A stretch of 64,000 nt of DNA from a virus. The notes beneath the pieces were generated by a model. The model had not been told where the DNA came from, did not search any database, and was given only the letters and a program-made list of their open reading frames with translations. Positions 15,704 to 24,412 of this stretch are shown here, in pieces; position 1 is the first letter of the stretch, and every line of letters starts with the position of its first letter. Made by a program: the position numbers and the translations under genes. The stretch spans positions 51,555 to 115,554 of the IMG/VR virus record IMGVR_UViG_3300001683_000016. One strand, written 5' to 3'.

Positions 15704-17452
15704 ATGGCAGAAGAGCAAGGAAGAATAGGTCGTTTGATATCTGCGTTAGGTAGTCCTTTCAGAAGTCGTACGACACCCGAACCGCAAATGCCGTTGTATA
15801 CAACCGGTATTCAAGAACCTGTATTAGCACAAGGAATTACAATTCCAGCATTGTACGCAGTATCACAAGAGAATTTAATTTTACGTACCGTGATATCTAA
15901 ATTAAGTCAAGAGATATTTAGAAGAGGATATTATTGGGAAAAGAAATTCCAACACAAGTGTATAGATTGTGGAGAAGAGTACAAACAAGAAGCAGAAGAT
16001 TGTAGTTTATGCGGAGGGCAATTAAAACAACCCGATGTACAACAACTACTCTACCCTAAATGGTTATTAGAACAGCAAAATTCAATGGAACAAGATTTCA
16101 TGCACGTTCTACAAGAAATAGAAAGAGACTTAGAGGTGGTTGATGATGCATTTTTAATTTGTATAAAAGAATACTTTGTAGACCCTGAAGATTCTGATAT
16201 CAAGTTTTATAGAGTAAAAGAGGTAATTAGAGGTGACCCCATATTTATGAGAATAATTTCTGATAAGCGCGGTGTACGCGGTGGGCGATACAAGGTATGC
16301 CCTTTACATCGAGACCAAATTTCTTATCCCGGTCAAGACGATAAGTGCGAAGTTTGTGGTAATAATATGCAAGAAGCACATTATGCTAATATGGCTGGAA
16401 GTGGTAAAACACAATATTACCTTGAAGGTGAAGTAATACATCTTAGTAAATATAATCCATCTAAATTGTACGGTAGAAGTCCAGTAAACACAATGTGGAG
16501 ACAAGCAATGACTCTCACTGCGATGGATAATTACATGTATACATCGTATCAGAAGAGAAGAAGTCCTAAGGGGATTATTTCTGTTACTACTGATAATCTT
16601 GAATCAATGAAGTCCTTTTGGAAAGGTGTTGATGAGAAGATGGAAAGAGACCCACACTACATACCTAAAGTTGGTATTGAATCTGCTACAGGTAGAGGTG
16701 GTGTGAATTGGGTCAAGTTCATGGACACTTTAGAAGAAATGCAATATATACCTGTGAGAGATGAATTAAGAAATAGAATTGCGGCTTTCTATGGTGTTAG
16801 TAGTATTTTTATGATTGATAGCGGAAAGAGTGGTGGGCTAAACAACGAAGGTATGCAGATTCTTGTAACTAATCGTGCTGTCGAGTTTGGTCAGAAAGTA
16901 TATACACAAGTATTATTCCCTAGAATGTTAAAGCAAATGGAAGTAACAGATTGGAAATTAACTCTTTATCCAAATGAAGAAGAGGATGAAATTACACGAC
17001 TACGAAGAGATGAGATGGAAGTAAATCTTGCTCAAAGAATGATGATGCTTGGATATAAGCCTGAATTAATGGAACAGGGAGATAGGGATATTAGATTCAC
17101 ATACCGTCAAATGAATCAAGAGCAAGACGGTGCACCTCCAATGCCTCCGGGTATGCAACCACCACAAGGAATGTCACCCGGAAGCGGCGGTCCTATGGCT
17201 GCTGGTGGCGCTATGGGTCAACAAATGGGTGCACAACCGCCGGGATTATTGGCTAATGCTATGCCCCCATCTCAGCCGGGTGGAGAAGGTATGGGAATTA
17301 GAACCCCTAGAGGACCAGCCTCTCCGCAGAATAGAACAAGTGGAGGTATGGGTTCTCCTATGAGTAGTGTTCAGCAACGTGGACCAAAAAATTCCGTTGG
17401 ACAAGATAATTCTCGCGCTTTAATGAACTCTAGACGGATAAAGGGCGCATAA
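15704..17452 (+). CDS. portal protein with two zinc ribbons
   Basis: 582 aa. Portal subunits form the twelve-fold ring that TerL docks on. Portal features include YAVSQENLILRTVISKLSQE, the stretch KYNPSKLYGRSPVNTMWR and RDELRNRIAAFYGVSS in the usual order, and its position after terL fits. Two zinc knuckles lie inside the fold: C86-x2-C89 with C100-x2-C103, and C199-x2-H202 with C215-x2-C218. Ordinary phage portals lack these. Residues about 465-582 are Gly/Pro/Met/Gln-rich and disordered. The zinc sites may stabilise the wing or clip. Confidence 0.88.
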   Translation: MAEEQGRIGRLISALGSPFRSRTTPEPQMPLYTTGIQEPVLAQGITIPALYAVSQENLILRTVISKLSQEIFRRGYYWEKKFQHKCIDCGEEYKQEAEDCSLCGGQLKQPDVQQLLYPKWLLEQQNSMEQDFMHVLQEIERDLEVVDDAFLICIKEYFVDPEDSDIKFYRVKEVIRGDPIFMRIISDKRGVRGGRYKVCPLHRDQISYPGQDDKCEVCGNNMQEAHYANMAGSGKTQYYLEGEVIHLSKYNPSKLYGRSPVNTMWRQAMTLTAMDNYMYTSYQKRRSPKGIISVTTDNLESMKSFWKGVDEKMERDPHYIPKVGIESATGRGGVNWVKFMDTLEEMQYIPVRDELRNRIAAFYGVSSIFMIDSGKSGGLNNEGMQILVTNRAVEFGQKVYTQVLFPRMLKQMEVTDWKLTLYPNEEEDEITRLRRDEMEVNLAQRMMMLGYKPELMEQGDRDIRFTYRQMNQEQDGAPPMPPGMQPPQGMSPGSGGPMAAGGAMGQQMGAQPPGLLANAMPPSQPGGEGMGIRTPRGPASPQNRTSGGMGSPMSSVQQRGPKNSVGQDNSRALMNSRRIKGA

Positions 17453-17492
17453 TTAAAGTAGCATCGCATGTACGCAAAAGGCAGTGAATACC

Positions 17493-17855
17493 ATGGACTT
17501 ATTAAAAATGCACCCAATGGCTAGAAAAATGACCGCCCATAATGAGGCTTTTGCAAAGGCCATTGAAGACGGAAACGCTAACGATGCACGCCAACACCTT
17601 AATGAAATTTTGAAGTACGCTGCTAACTTAGAAACGGATTTAGATTTCGTTGTTACAAAATCAGAAACTGAAGTAGTAACTCCTGAAAGTGGTTGGGAAC
17701 ACAGAAGTCCTGTATTGAAGTTCAATAAAACGGGTTCAAACTTTGACCCTTCAATGAGAGATAGACAATTAAAAGGTACAATAATTTCTGCAAGAACTAA
17801 TACAACAATGCGACCGGCAAGAGGAACTTTTGGTCGCTATTCGCCGGGTAAATAA
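17493..17855 (+). CDS. 120-aa small head-region protein
   Basis: Start at ATG 17493 preceded by GGCAGTGA; an in-frame GTG lies at 17484. The N-terminus is MDLLKMHPMARKM, then a helix (AFAKAIEDGNANDARQHLNEILKYA) like a short TPR-type pair, then a beta/disordered tail ending FGRYSPGK. Unknown family. Its position between portal and protease suits a head assembly or accessory protein. Confidence 0.65.
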   Translation: MDLLKMHPMARKMTAHNEAFAKAIEDGNANDARQHLNEILKYAANLETDLDFVVTKSETEVVTPESGWEHRSPVLKFNKTGSNFDPSMRDRQLKGTIISARTNTTMRPARGTFGRYSPGK

Positions 17856-17870
17856 AATTGAGGCCATAAT

Positions 17871-18221
17871 ATGACAGAAGCAGATGTTACAGAACGTTTG
17901 ATGAACGCTCTTATTTCTAAAATGGAAACTATGGATAGAGATATTCAATCAGTACGTGCAGAAAACTCTGTATTAAGAGAAGCATTTGATAACCCACAAT
18001 TAATTTTAAGAAAAGCAGGTTATATGCCATATAATACACCTATGACAGAAAATGTAAGTGCTGATGTTTTTAGGTCTGATATGGATACTGTATCAGGAAA
18101 TGTAATGAAACAAGATGAGGGGAATCCTGATAAATATTCTAATGAACAAATTCACGAAATGAGTTGGGACGATATACATGATATGGCTGAACAACATAGA
18201 GAAGTAAAGGAGATGTACTAA
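17871..18221 (+). CDS. 116-aa coiled-coil protein sharing a C-terminal motif with the protease-scaffold
   Basis: An N-terminal coiled coil (about 8-45, MDRDIQSVRAENSVLREAF) is followed by a polar middle. The last 20 residues contain M97-SWDDIHDMAEQ. The protease-scaffold fusion at 24413 ends with MSWDEVHNLASKAFE. In HK97-like viruses the scaffold C-terminus contacts the capsid protein, so this may be a second, free scaffold-like protein. That role is inference; the shared motif is visible. Confidence 0.65.
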   Translation: MTEADVTERLMNALISKMETMDRDIQSVRAENSVLREAFDNPQLILRKAGYMPYNTPMTENVSADVFRSDMDTVSGNVMKQDEGNPDKYSNEQIHEMSWDDIHDMAEQHREVKEMY

Positions 18222-18222
18222 A

Positions 18223-18615
18223 ATGGTAAGACCGAGATATGAAGAAGCCTCAACAGAAGCATATGAAATGCTAAAGAAAGCCCACAGTCTAGCGGATAGA
18301 TTAGAAACTCTTGAAAAAGATTCTGCAAAGCCAATGTGTTCGTGTGGTAGTGGAAGGGCGCAGAATATCTGTCCGTGTGGTGGTAATGTAGCGAAAGGCG
18401 ACCATCATTATGAAACTACATTTTCTACAGAGCCTGCTGGGGTAGAGTTCCACGCAGAAAGTGGCGGCCAAACTCGTAATGCTTTCTATAACACAAATCA
18501 AAGTCTTTTAGATTCCACAGATGTAGCAAATAAAGGTGCAACGAGTGAAAGTGTAAATCTAGATACTCTCCCACTTAACACACAGGATACAGTAAATCGT
18601 CTCGTCGAGGGATGA
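18223..18615 (+). CDS. 130-aa zinc-binding protein
   Basis: AAGGAGATG precedes the start. An N-terminal helix contains STEAYEMLKKA, which loosely fits the window's nine-residue motif. C39-x-C41 and C50-x-C52 in CSCGSG/CPCGG context could bind zinc. The rest is polar (about 70-130). The start of the next 50-aa gene overlaps its end (ATGA). Unknown function; part of the head module by position. Confidence 0.65.
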   Translation: MVRPRYEEASTEAYEMLKKAHSLADRLETLEKDSAKPMCSCGSGRAQNICPCGGNVAKGDHHYETTFSTEPAGVEFHAESGGQTRNAFYNTNQSLLDSTDVANKGATSESVNLDTLPLNTQDTVNRLVEG

Positions 18616-18764
18616 GATTGAGTAAAGTGTACGTCAAAAAAGGCGTAGCACAAATGGAACCCTGCAAGATGTGTGGAGCAACTGCGTATGAAGGTTGTAA
18701 ACAAGCAAAAGGGCTTTCCTTAGGCGAATGTCCATATTACCAAAGGTACAATACCGGAGGTTGA
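18612..18764 (+). CDS. 50-aa Cys-rich protein
   Basis: ATG at 18612 overlaps the previous stop. The product begins MRLSKVYVKKG and has C18-x2-C21, C30 and C41 (PCKMCG, EGCKQ, GECPYY), a likely small zinc knuckle. It ends at TGA 18762-18764, just before the Shine-Dalgarno of the 1863-aa gene. Coupled overlap on one side and four Cys argue it is real. Function unknown. Confidence 0.6.
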   Translation: MRLSKVYVKKGVAQMEPCKMCGATAYEGCKQAKGLSLGECPYYQRYNTGG

Positions 18765-18775
18765 GAGGGGATGTT

Positions 18776-21700
18776 ATGGAAGAAGATGCCGCAGAAGTAT
18801 ACATCAGACACCGTACTGAATTGCTAAAAGCAATTTTTGATAATACTAATCCTGAACAAGAAGTCGGTGATTACTTACTTTCTAAAATAAATCTAGAAAA
18901 TCATGACATAACTTATGATAAGATAGGGTTAGATTTAGTCTGTGACTCTTATAGCAACTATGTCTTGACTAAAGCAAAGGAAAAGAAAGATGAGTTTGGT
19001 ACTTTACACGGTCATAGACCTGCTATGGAGAAAGTGTATGGTAGTAATCATGAATGGAAAAATAGAGTAAAGCGTGCATGGAACGAAAGCGATAATAAGA
19101 AATATAATTACAAACTACATTCTCCACAAAAAGATGGTGAAGATTATCTAAGTTACCACGAAAGAAATTTAATTCCTGACACAATGAAACATTCTTTATG
19201 GCCTGAAATGAACTCTCATACAATTGAGTTTGACCATAAGGATGAAACAAATGAGGCCATATTAAGGCCAGCAGAACATTATAAAGACGCTAATCCATTT
19301 AGTGAAAAGCACCACCCTATGCGTAGAAGAAAAGTAGATACCGGTATGCCTGAGTGGGAAAGCACATTACGAAATTATTATCTTTCTGATTTTGGATGGG
19401 CGAAGAAAGGTAAAGATATAGAAAATGCACACAAGTCTTTCCATACTAATAAAGATAAAACAGGCGTACAGGATATTCGAGAGTTAGTTAAAGTCGGAGA
19501 GGCTATTAAGGATAAAACTGGAATAGCAACTGGTAAGAAAGAAGATGAGTATAGAACTGTGAAAAACCTAAAACACGGTATATATCATGGTATAAATAAA
19601 GGTACTGAAAGTCACAAAATGTCTTTCTTAGGTGGTAACGATGGTCATGAAGGTAGTATGAATCATCAAGATGATATAAGAATTAGAGATTTTGAAAGAT
19701 GGAAAAAAGATTACCCCGAACGTGTAAAACAATTAGAAGAAGATGACAAGGATTTAGAAGAGGCTCATTTTAATGATAGAATGAGAAAGTTAGATAGTAA
19801 TGATATTTTTGAAGAGAAAATAAATCCTAAGACTAGTACTAACGTTTATGAAAATATAGACAGACGTGGTAAATCTACGTTAGATGATGTAAAAACTGTA
19901 CCTCATGGACACGGAATGGGTTGGGATACATGGAATCATGGTTTAGAGTTCTTGAATCCAAAAGAAAGAAGTTTAGTCATGGGGCATATAAACGAACACG
20001 GTACCGATGACCCAGCACATCAATCAGTTACTTTACCTGATGGTCAAAGAATACACATGCATCGAATAAAAGCAAATCTGCAAATGAGGAATAATGCAGA
20101 AGTAGACCATTGGACTAGAAGTCAAATGCACGCTGGCCCAAATAAGGCTAAACACATAGAAGCAAATACTGACAATCTAAAAACAGGAACTGAAGGAGTG
20201 GTATCTAAGGCATTAAAAGACACATTAATAAAAGATAATTTTCCATATCATGGTGAGCCATACGCAGATATAGAAAGAATGGTAAAAGATAAAAAAACTG
20301 GTGAATATAAACCGAAACTTGTAAAGACTAAATTGTTTGATGAAACTGCCCATGAAGCGTTAATTAGAAATTTAGAAGAGCATCACGAAGGGGATAAATT
20401 ACTAGAATACGAAAAAGAGAAATTAACGACTGATGAAGAAAGTGGTGAGACAACAATAGCGCCCGGAAAAAGTAATTTACCACCATTTGATGCAAGAGAT
20501 ATAGAAGAATATCAAAAAAGCCTTAGTCAAGGTAAAACTATGAAAGAAGCATTTGGTAAAAAAATACATGCGGGTAGTGATGTAGTTTTAAGTCCTGAAG
20601 GATTACACACTTTAGTAGGATATAATAAAAATGATTTAACTATCTCACCACATCCAATGTTTAAAGGACAACAAGAACCTTTCTTAGAAAAAAATATAAT
20701 GAAAGAAGTTCTGAAAAATATAGATAGAAGTACAGGTATTGCTAATAAATCTAAAGATATAAGGAATGGAATGGGAACGTTTAGAGCACCGAACGGCCCT
20801 AGAAAAGATAATCCTCTTTTAGAAGAAGGAGAAGAAAAAAACTACTATGACCATGAAGGTAAACTCAGAACTCTAGCATATCCGTTTTCTCGTCCATTTA
20901 CTAATCGAGGTGGTGCTGGTAGACCTATTACTACGCTTATGGAAATTTTACATGATTTCAAATCAAAAGGTTATGATTTAAATCATAATATGGAGAAAGG
21001 AATAAGTACCTTGAAAGCAGGTTCTACATCACCTTTTGGTGTTAAAGACGCAGACAATGTGATAGATGCAAACCTTTCCACTGTGGGGGCTTACGGTCAC
21101 CTTCATTCTGATTACTTACCCACAGAACAACAAAATCATTACTCCGCTTTAGGTATTTTATCAAAAACAGATGCAACTTCACACTCTCAATATTTAACTG
21201 GAAGTAAAAAGGGTAAGGGTAGAAACACCAAAACAAACAGTAGTGACCATGATTCTACTCGTTCTCCCGGTTTAGCACCTTTGTTAGAATATGGTGTGGA
21301 TAAAAAATATAATACTTCACTTACTAAATATTTGACCGGCAATCTTACATCTAACGCTTATACTTCTACAAGTGTTAGAAAACCACCGTCTAAAAAGAGA
21401 ATTAAATCAATGACTGAAAAGCAAAAAAAACAAATCAACATTCAAGGTGAATCATCTGTTAGAAATTTAGCAGGTGAAACACATCATCGTGCAACAGTAA
21501 ATGGTAGCACTAGCCCGCCTAATAACCCAGCGCAGAGATTCTTAAACTTCAAAGATATAGAAAATAATCCTAATTATTTGAGTACAGGTGATAATATAGA
21601 TGACGTTATGACTGCATTACCTAGTAGTCGTGTTAAAAATCCTAAAGACAGTTTACCTGAGGGCTTCTTTGATGAGTTACTATCTATACAAGAAGAAATT

Positions 21701-24367
21701 GAAAATGCAAAAGACCCTGAGAAAATACAATTTCTAAGAAGTATGCTTCGGCCATTACAAGAACAATACGAAACTGCAACAAAGAAACAAAGAGATTATG
21801 GTTCACGACAAAGACCTCATAGAGACTTTGGTAATGTGCGAAGAAACATGGAACAGGCTCACGGAAGCGATAGAGGCGGGATTGCAGAGATATTTAGAAC
21901 AGTAATTGCACCTGCAATTCTAAAAAAGAAACCCGACGCATTCCATGAAGATAATCCTAAGGCTTTACTAAATATTTTGAGAGGTGTAAAAGATGCGCAA
22001 AGACATCTTTATGTTAATGGAGACCACAATGTAAAGATTAGTGCACACACCCACTCATCCGAAGAAGAAGATATGACATCTGATATACATTATAATTTAG
22101 CCAAAGGGATGAAACGGAGTGGTAAAGTAACAGATAATGTAATTGACCCTAGTAAACATAATGTTAATGATGTCTTAGAAATGTTAGATTTACCAAATGA
22201 TGATGCACATAAAAAGCACGCACAGAGATACTTAGATACTTTATCCGGTCCAGTACATGGGTATAGTTTAGGACAACTTGCTACAATGGGATTACAATGG
22301 AATCCTAAAAATAAAGAAATGTTCGGAGTAGACGGAAAAGGAGATGTACACACTCATCTAGATAATACATTAAGAGAGGCTCGTGGAAAATTTCCACCTG
22401 CAAGAAAAGATACTGGTAACGTATATCCCGAAGAACATGAGAAAGCAGGGAAGATTTCTACAACTAAAAACAATGATTACGATAGAGCAGTTACTGAGTT
22501 CATAAGTAATAATCCTATATATCAAGGTTTGAACTTTTTACATCAAAATGCTAGACAAGAACAAAAATTAGATGGTTATGGTTTACAATATCACCAAGCA
22601 CCTGCTCCTTTAGGTGTAAAAAGTAAACAAACTAACGCTCATAATAAAAGCAATGAAGGCACTTTACTACACGAAAGTAGACAAGGGCATCGTTCATTAG
22701 AGTATCACCATGCTAGAAGAAAAGATATTGCAAGTAATATACTGTCATTTGATACTAGTCCCGATATTGATTTGAAATCTAAAGTTGAACCTAAAACAAT
22801 TCACAGCATTGGTTGGGGTAATGAGCAAGTAAAACCACTTAGAAGTCATGAGGGTGCAACTCCAACCGACCAGTTCACCAGCGGTCTAATGGATTGGGGT
22901 TGGGGCGGAAAAGCAGAAATTGGTACAGAACACGATTTTGACGGTAACTCTGTTGTAGGCACTAATATGGGTGAAGAGAACTTCCCTTCTGTGCCTTTTA
23001 GTTATCTAGAGTTTTTACTTCGAGATTCACATTCGCCTGAAAATATACAATCTATGTTAACTAATGCAGAACCCTTTACTCAATATCCCGCACAAATGCA
23101 GCAAAACGCCTATGGTGAAACACCAAGTGATGATTATCAAAGGGTAGCCACTAGTTTCGATAAGATACCTTATAGTAATTTATTGAAGAATCTTCCAAAA
23201 GAAATACCACTAATAGAGCCACTACATAGAATCTTTGAACTTAAAGACATGTCTGAATTAAGAGGCTTTACTGGTGAATGGGTTGTGTCTATTCACAAAG
23301 ATGGTACAAGATGTAAAGTTAGTAAAAAGAACGGTAGAATAGCAATAGAAGACGAAAATGGCGTGGAGCAATCTTGTAGTGATGAATTAAGAGATTCATT
23401 CAAAGCGGCGTGTAAGAAAAATTATGTTGTTGACGGAATAATGGATGATGGTGATTTCTATATTAATGATATTTTGTCATATGATAAGGATGAAGTTACT
23501 GAACTAACTACAAGAGAGCGTATTAAAATCTTAAGAGGGCAGTTTGAGAGTTACCACCCTGTATTCATACCTAGCCCATCCGATATTAGAATCACAGATG
23601 AGGTTGGATTAGAAGGTGCGGTAAAAGAATTAGGCAAAGATTCTGATAAGTTATTACTCCGTGATGCAAAGTCTACTTACATGAAAGGAGAAGAAAAGCA
23701 TCCAAAGTGGGTATTACTTGCTAAATCTGATATTTTATACCATGTACCTTTTACTATGGAAATTGATGATAGTCACTTTATCATCAGATTACCCGAAGAT
23801 GTTGTGAAATACGATATTGTAGATGAGAAGGCCGTGAACCCTGTAGCCGCTATCGGTGAAATAACCAATTCGGATTACTCTATACGGTTAGCAAAAAGCC
23901 TTGAGTCTTATTGGCAAGACGGTTTAATTGAATTGTTAAAAGAAGAAACGCAAATTGAAATACAAGAGAAGGTAGGGGAAGAGACACAGATTGAACCTGA
24001 GTTAAACGAAGAAGAGATAGAAGAAGAAAGTGCTGGAATCTTAAAGCCTAAGAAAGATAGAAACTTGATTATGAAGCCAAATGATATGGCGAAGGCCCTA
24101 TTACTGATTGAAAGAGCCTTAGATAAAATGCAAAAAGGCCATAGTAATATGGCTGGAAGAGGATTAGGAATAGACGTTGGGGGTGGTGTTGAAAGTCCTC
24201 GTGGACCTACATCTCTTACAGCAGAACAGTCTTTACCTGATTGGGATATGAAGAAGCGCCCTACTGAGGACTTGGAGAAACCTGAAGATTATCCGGGTAG
24301 AAAACAGAAAAAGAAGCAAAATGCTATGCAGTCTAGCGTTTTTAATGAAAGAAGCCTTGATGAGTAG
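18776..24367 (+). CDS. 1863-aa protein with a degenerate DNA-ligase-like domain
   Basis: Start set at ATG 18776 after GAGGGG; an upstream ATG at 18728 would overlap the 50-aa gene. Residues 1-1450 are hydrophilic, rich in His, Asn, Lys and Asp, without a recognised fold. Residues about 1480-1720 follow the ATP-dependent ligase order: motif I-like H1507-K-D-G-T-R1512, motif III-like V-V-D1553-G, then FYINDIL and RERIKIL, motif IV-like K1625-L-L-L-R and motif V-like W1645-V-L-L-A-K1650. The catalytic Lys position (KxDG) holds His, and the Glu of motifs III and IV is missing, so AMP transfer looks lost. The tail is acidic, then polar. It lies just before the protease gene. It may be an internal DNA-binding protein. 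Confidence 0.75.
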   Translation: MEEDAAEVYIRHRTELLKAIFDNTNPEQEVGDYLLSKINLENHDITYDKIGLDLVCDSYSNYVLTKAKEKKDEFGTLHGHRPAMEKVYGSNHEWKNRVKRAWNESDNKKYNYKLHSPQKDGEDYLSYHERNLIPDTMKHSLWPEMNSHTIEFDHKDETNEAILRPAEHYKDANPFSEKHHPMRRRKVDTGMPEWESTLRNYYLSDFGWAKKGKDIENAHKSFHTNKDKTGVQDIRELVKVGEAIKDKTGIATGKKEDEYRTVKNLKHGIYHGINKGTESHKMSFLGGNDGHEGSMNHQDDIRIRDFERWKKDYPERVKQLEEDDKDLEEAHFNDRMRKLDSNDIFEEKINPKTSTNVYENIDRRGKSTLDDVKTVPHGHGMGWDTWNHGLEFLNPKERSLVMGHINEHGTDDPAHQSVTLPDGQRIHMHRIKANLQMRNNAEVDHWTRSQMHAGPNKAKHIEANTDNLKTGTEGVVSKALKDTLIKDNFPYHGEPYADIERMVKDKKTGEYKPKLVKTKLFDETAHEALIRNLEEHHEGDKLLEYEKEKLTTDEESGETTIAPGKSNLPPFDARDIEEYQKSLSQGKTMKEAFGKKIHAGSDVVLSPEGLHTLVGYNKNDLTISPHPMFKGQQEPFLEKNIMKEVLKNIDRSTGIANKSKDIRNGMGTFRAPNGPRKDNPLLEEGEEKNYYDHEGKLRTLAYPFSRPFTNRGGAGRPITTLMEILHDFKSKGYDLNHNMEKGISTLKAGSTSPFGVKDADNVIDANLSTVGAYGHLHSDYLPTEQQNHYSALGILSKTDATSHSQYLTGSKKGKGRNTKTNSSDHDSTRSPGLAPLLEYGVDKKYNTSLTKYLTGNLTSNAYTSTSVRKPPSKKRIKSMTEKQKKQINIQGESSVRNLAGETHHRATVNGSTSPPNNPAQRFLNFKDIENNPNYLSTGDNIDDVMTALPSSRVKNPKDSLPEGFFDELLSIQEEIENAKDPEKIQFLRSMLRPLQEQYETATKKQRDYGSRQRPHRDFGNVRRNMEQAHGSDRGGIAEIFRTVIAPAILKKKPDAFHEDNPKALLNILRGVKDAQRHLYVNGDHNVKISAHTHSSEEEDMTSDIHYNLAKGMKRSGKVTDNVIDPSKHNVNDVLEMLDLPNDDAHKKHAQRYLDTLSGPVHGYSLGQLATMGLQWNPKNKEMFGVDGKGDVHTHLDNTLREARGKFPPARKDTGNVYPEEHEKAGKISTTKNNDYDRAVTEFISNNPIYQGLNFLHQNARQEQKLDGYGLQYHQAPAPLGVKSKQTNAHNKSNEGTLLHESRQGHRSLEYHHARRKDIASNILSFDTSPDIDLKSKVEPKTIHSIGWGNEQVKPLRSHEGATPTDQFTSGLMDWGWGGKAEIGTEHDFDGNSVVGTNMGEENFPSVPFSYLEFLLRDSHSPENIQSMLTNAEPFTQYPAQMQQNAYGETPSDDYQRVATSFDKIPYSNLLKNLPKEIPLIEPLHRIFELKDMSELRGFTGEWVVSIHKDGTRCKVSKKNGRIAIEDENGVEQSCSDELRDSFKAACKKNYVVDGIMDDGDFYINDILSYDKDEVTELTTRERIKILRGQFESYHPVFIPSPSDIRITDEVGLEGAVKELGKDSDKLLLRDAKSTYMKGEEKHPKWVLLAKSDILYHVPFTMEIDDSHFIIRLPEDVVKYDIVDEKAVNPVAAIGEITNSDYSIRLAKSLESYWQDGLIELLKEETQIEIQEKVGEETQIEPELNEEEIEEESAGILKPKKDRNLIMKPNDMAKALLLIERALDKMQKGHSNMAGRGLGIDVGGGVESPRGPTSLTAEQSLPDWDMKKRPTEDLEKPEDYPGRKQKKKQNAMQSSVFNERSLDE

Positions 24368-24412
24368 TCCCGTAGCATATATGTAGTAAGGCGTTACGTA
24401 TGGGGAATTAGT

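Noticed and set aside
23260-23900. Active DNA ligase
   Set aside because: The KxDG lysine and the acidic residues of motifs III and IV are not present, so normal ligation is unlikely.
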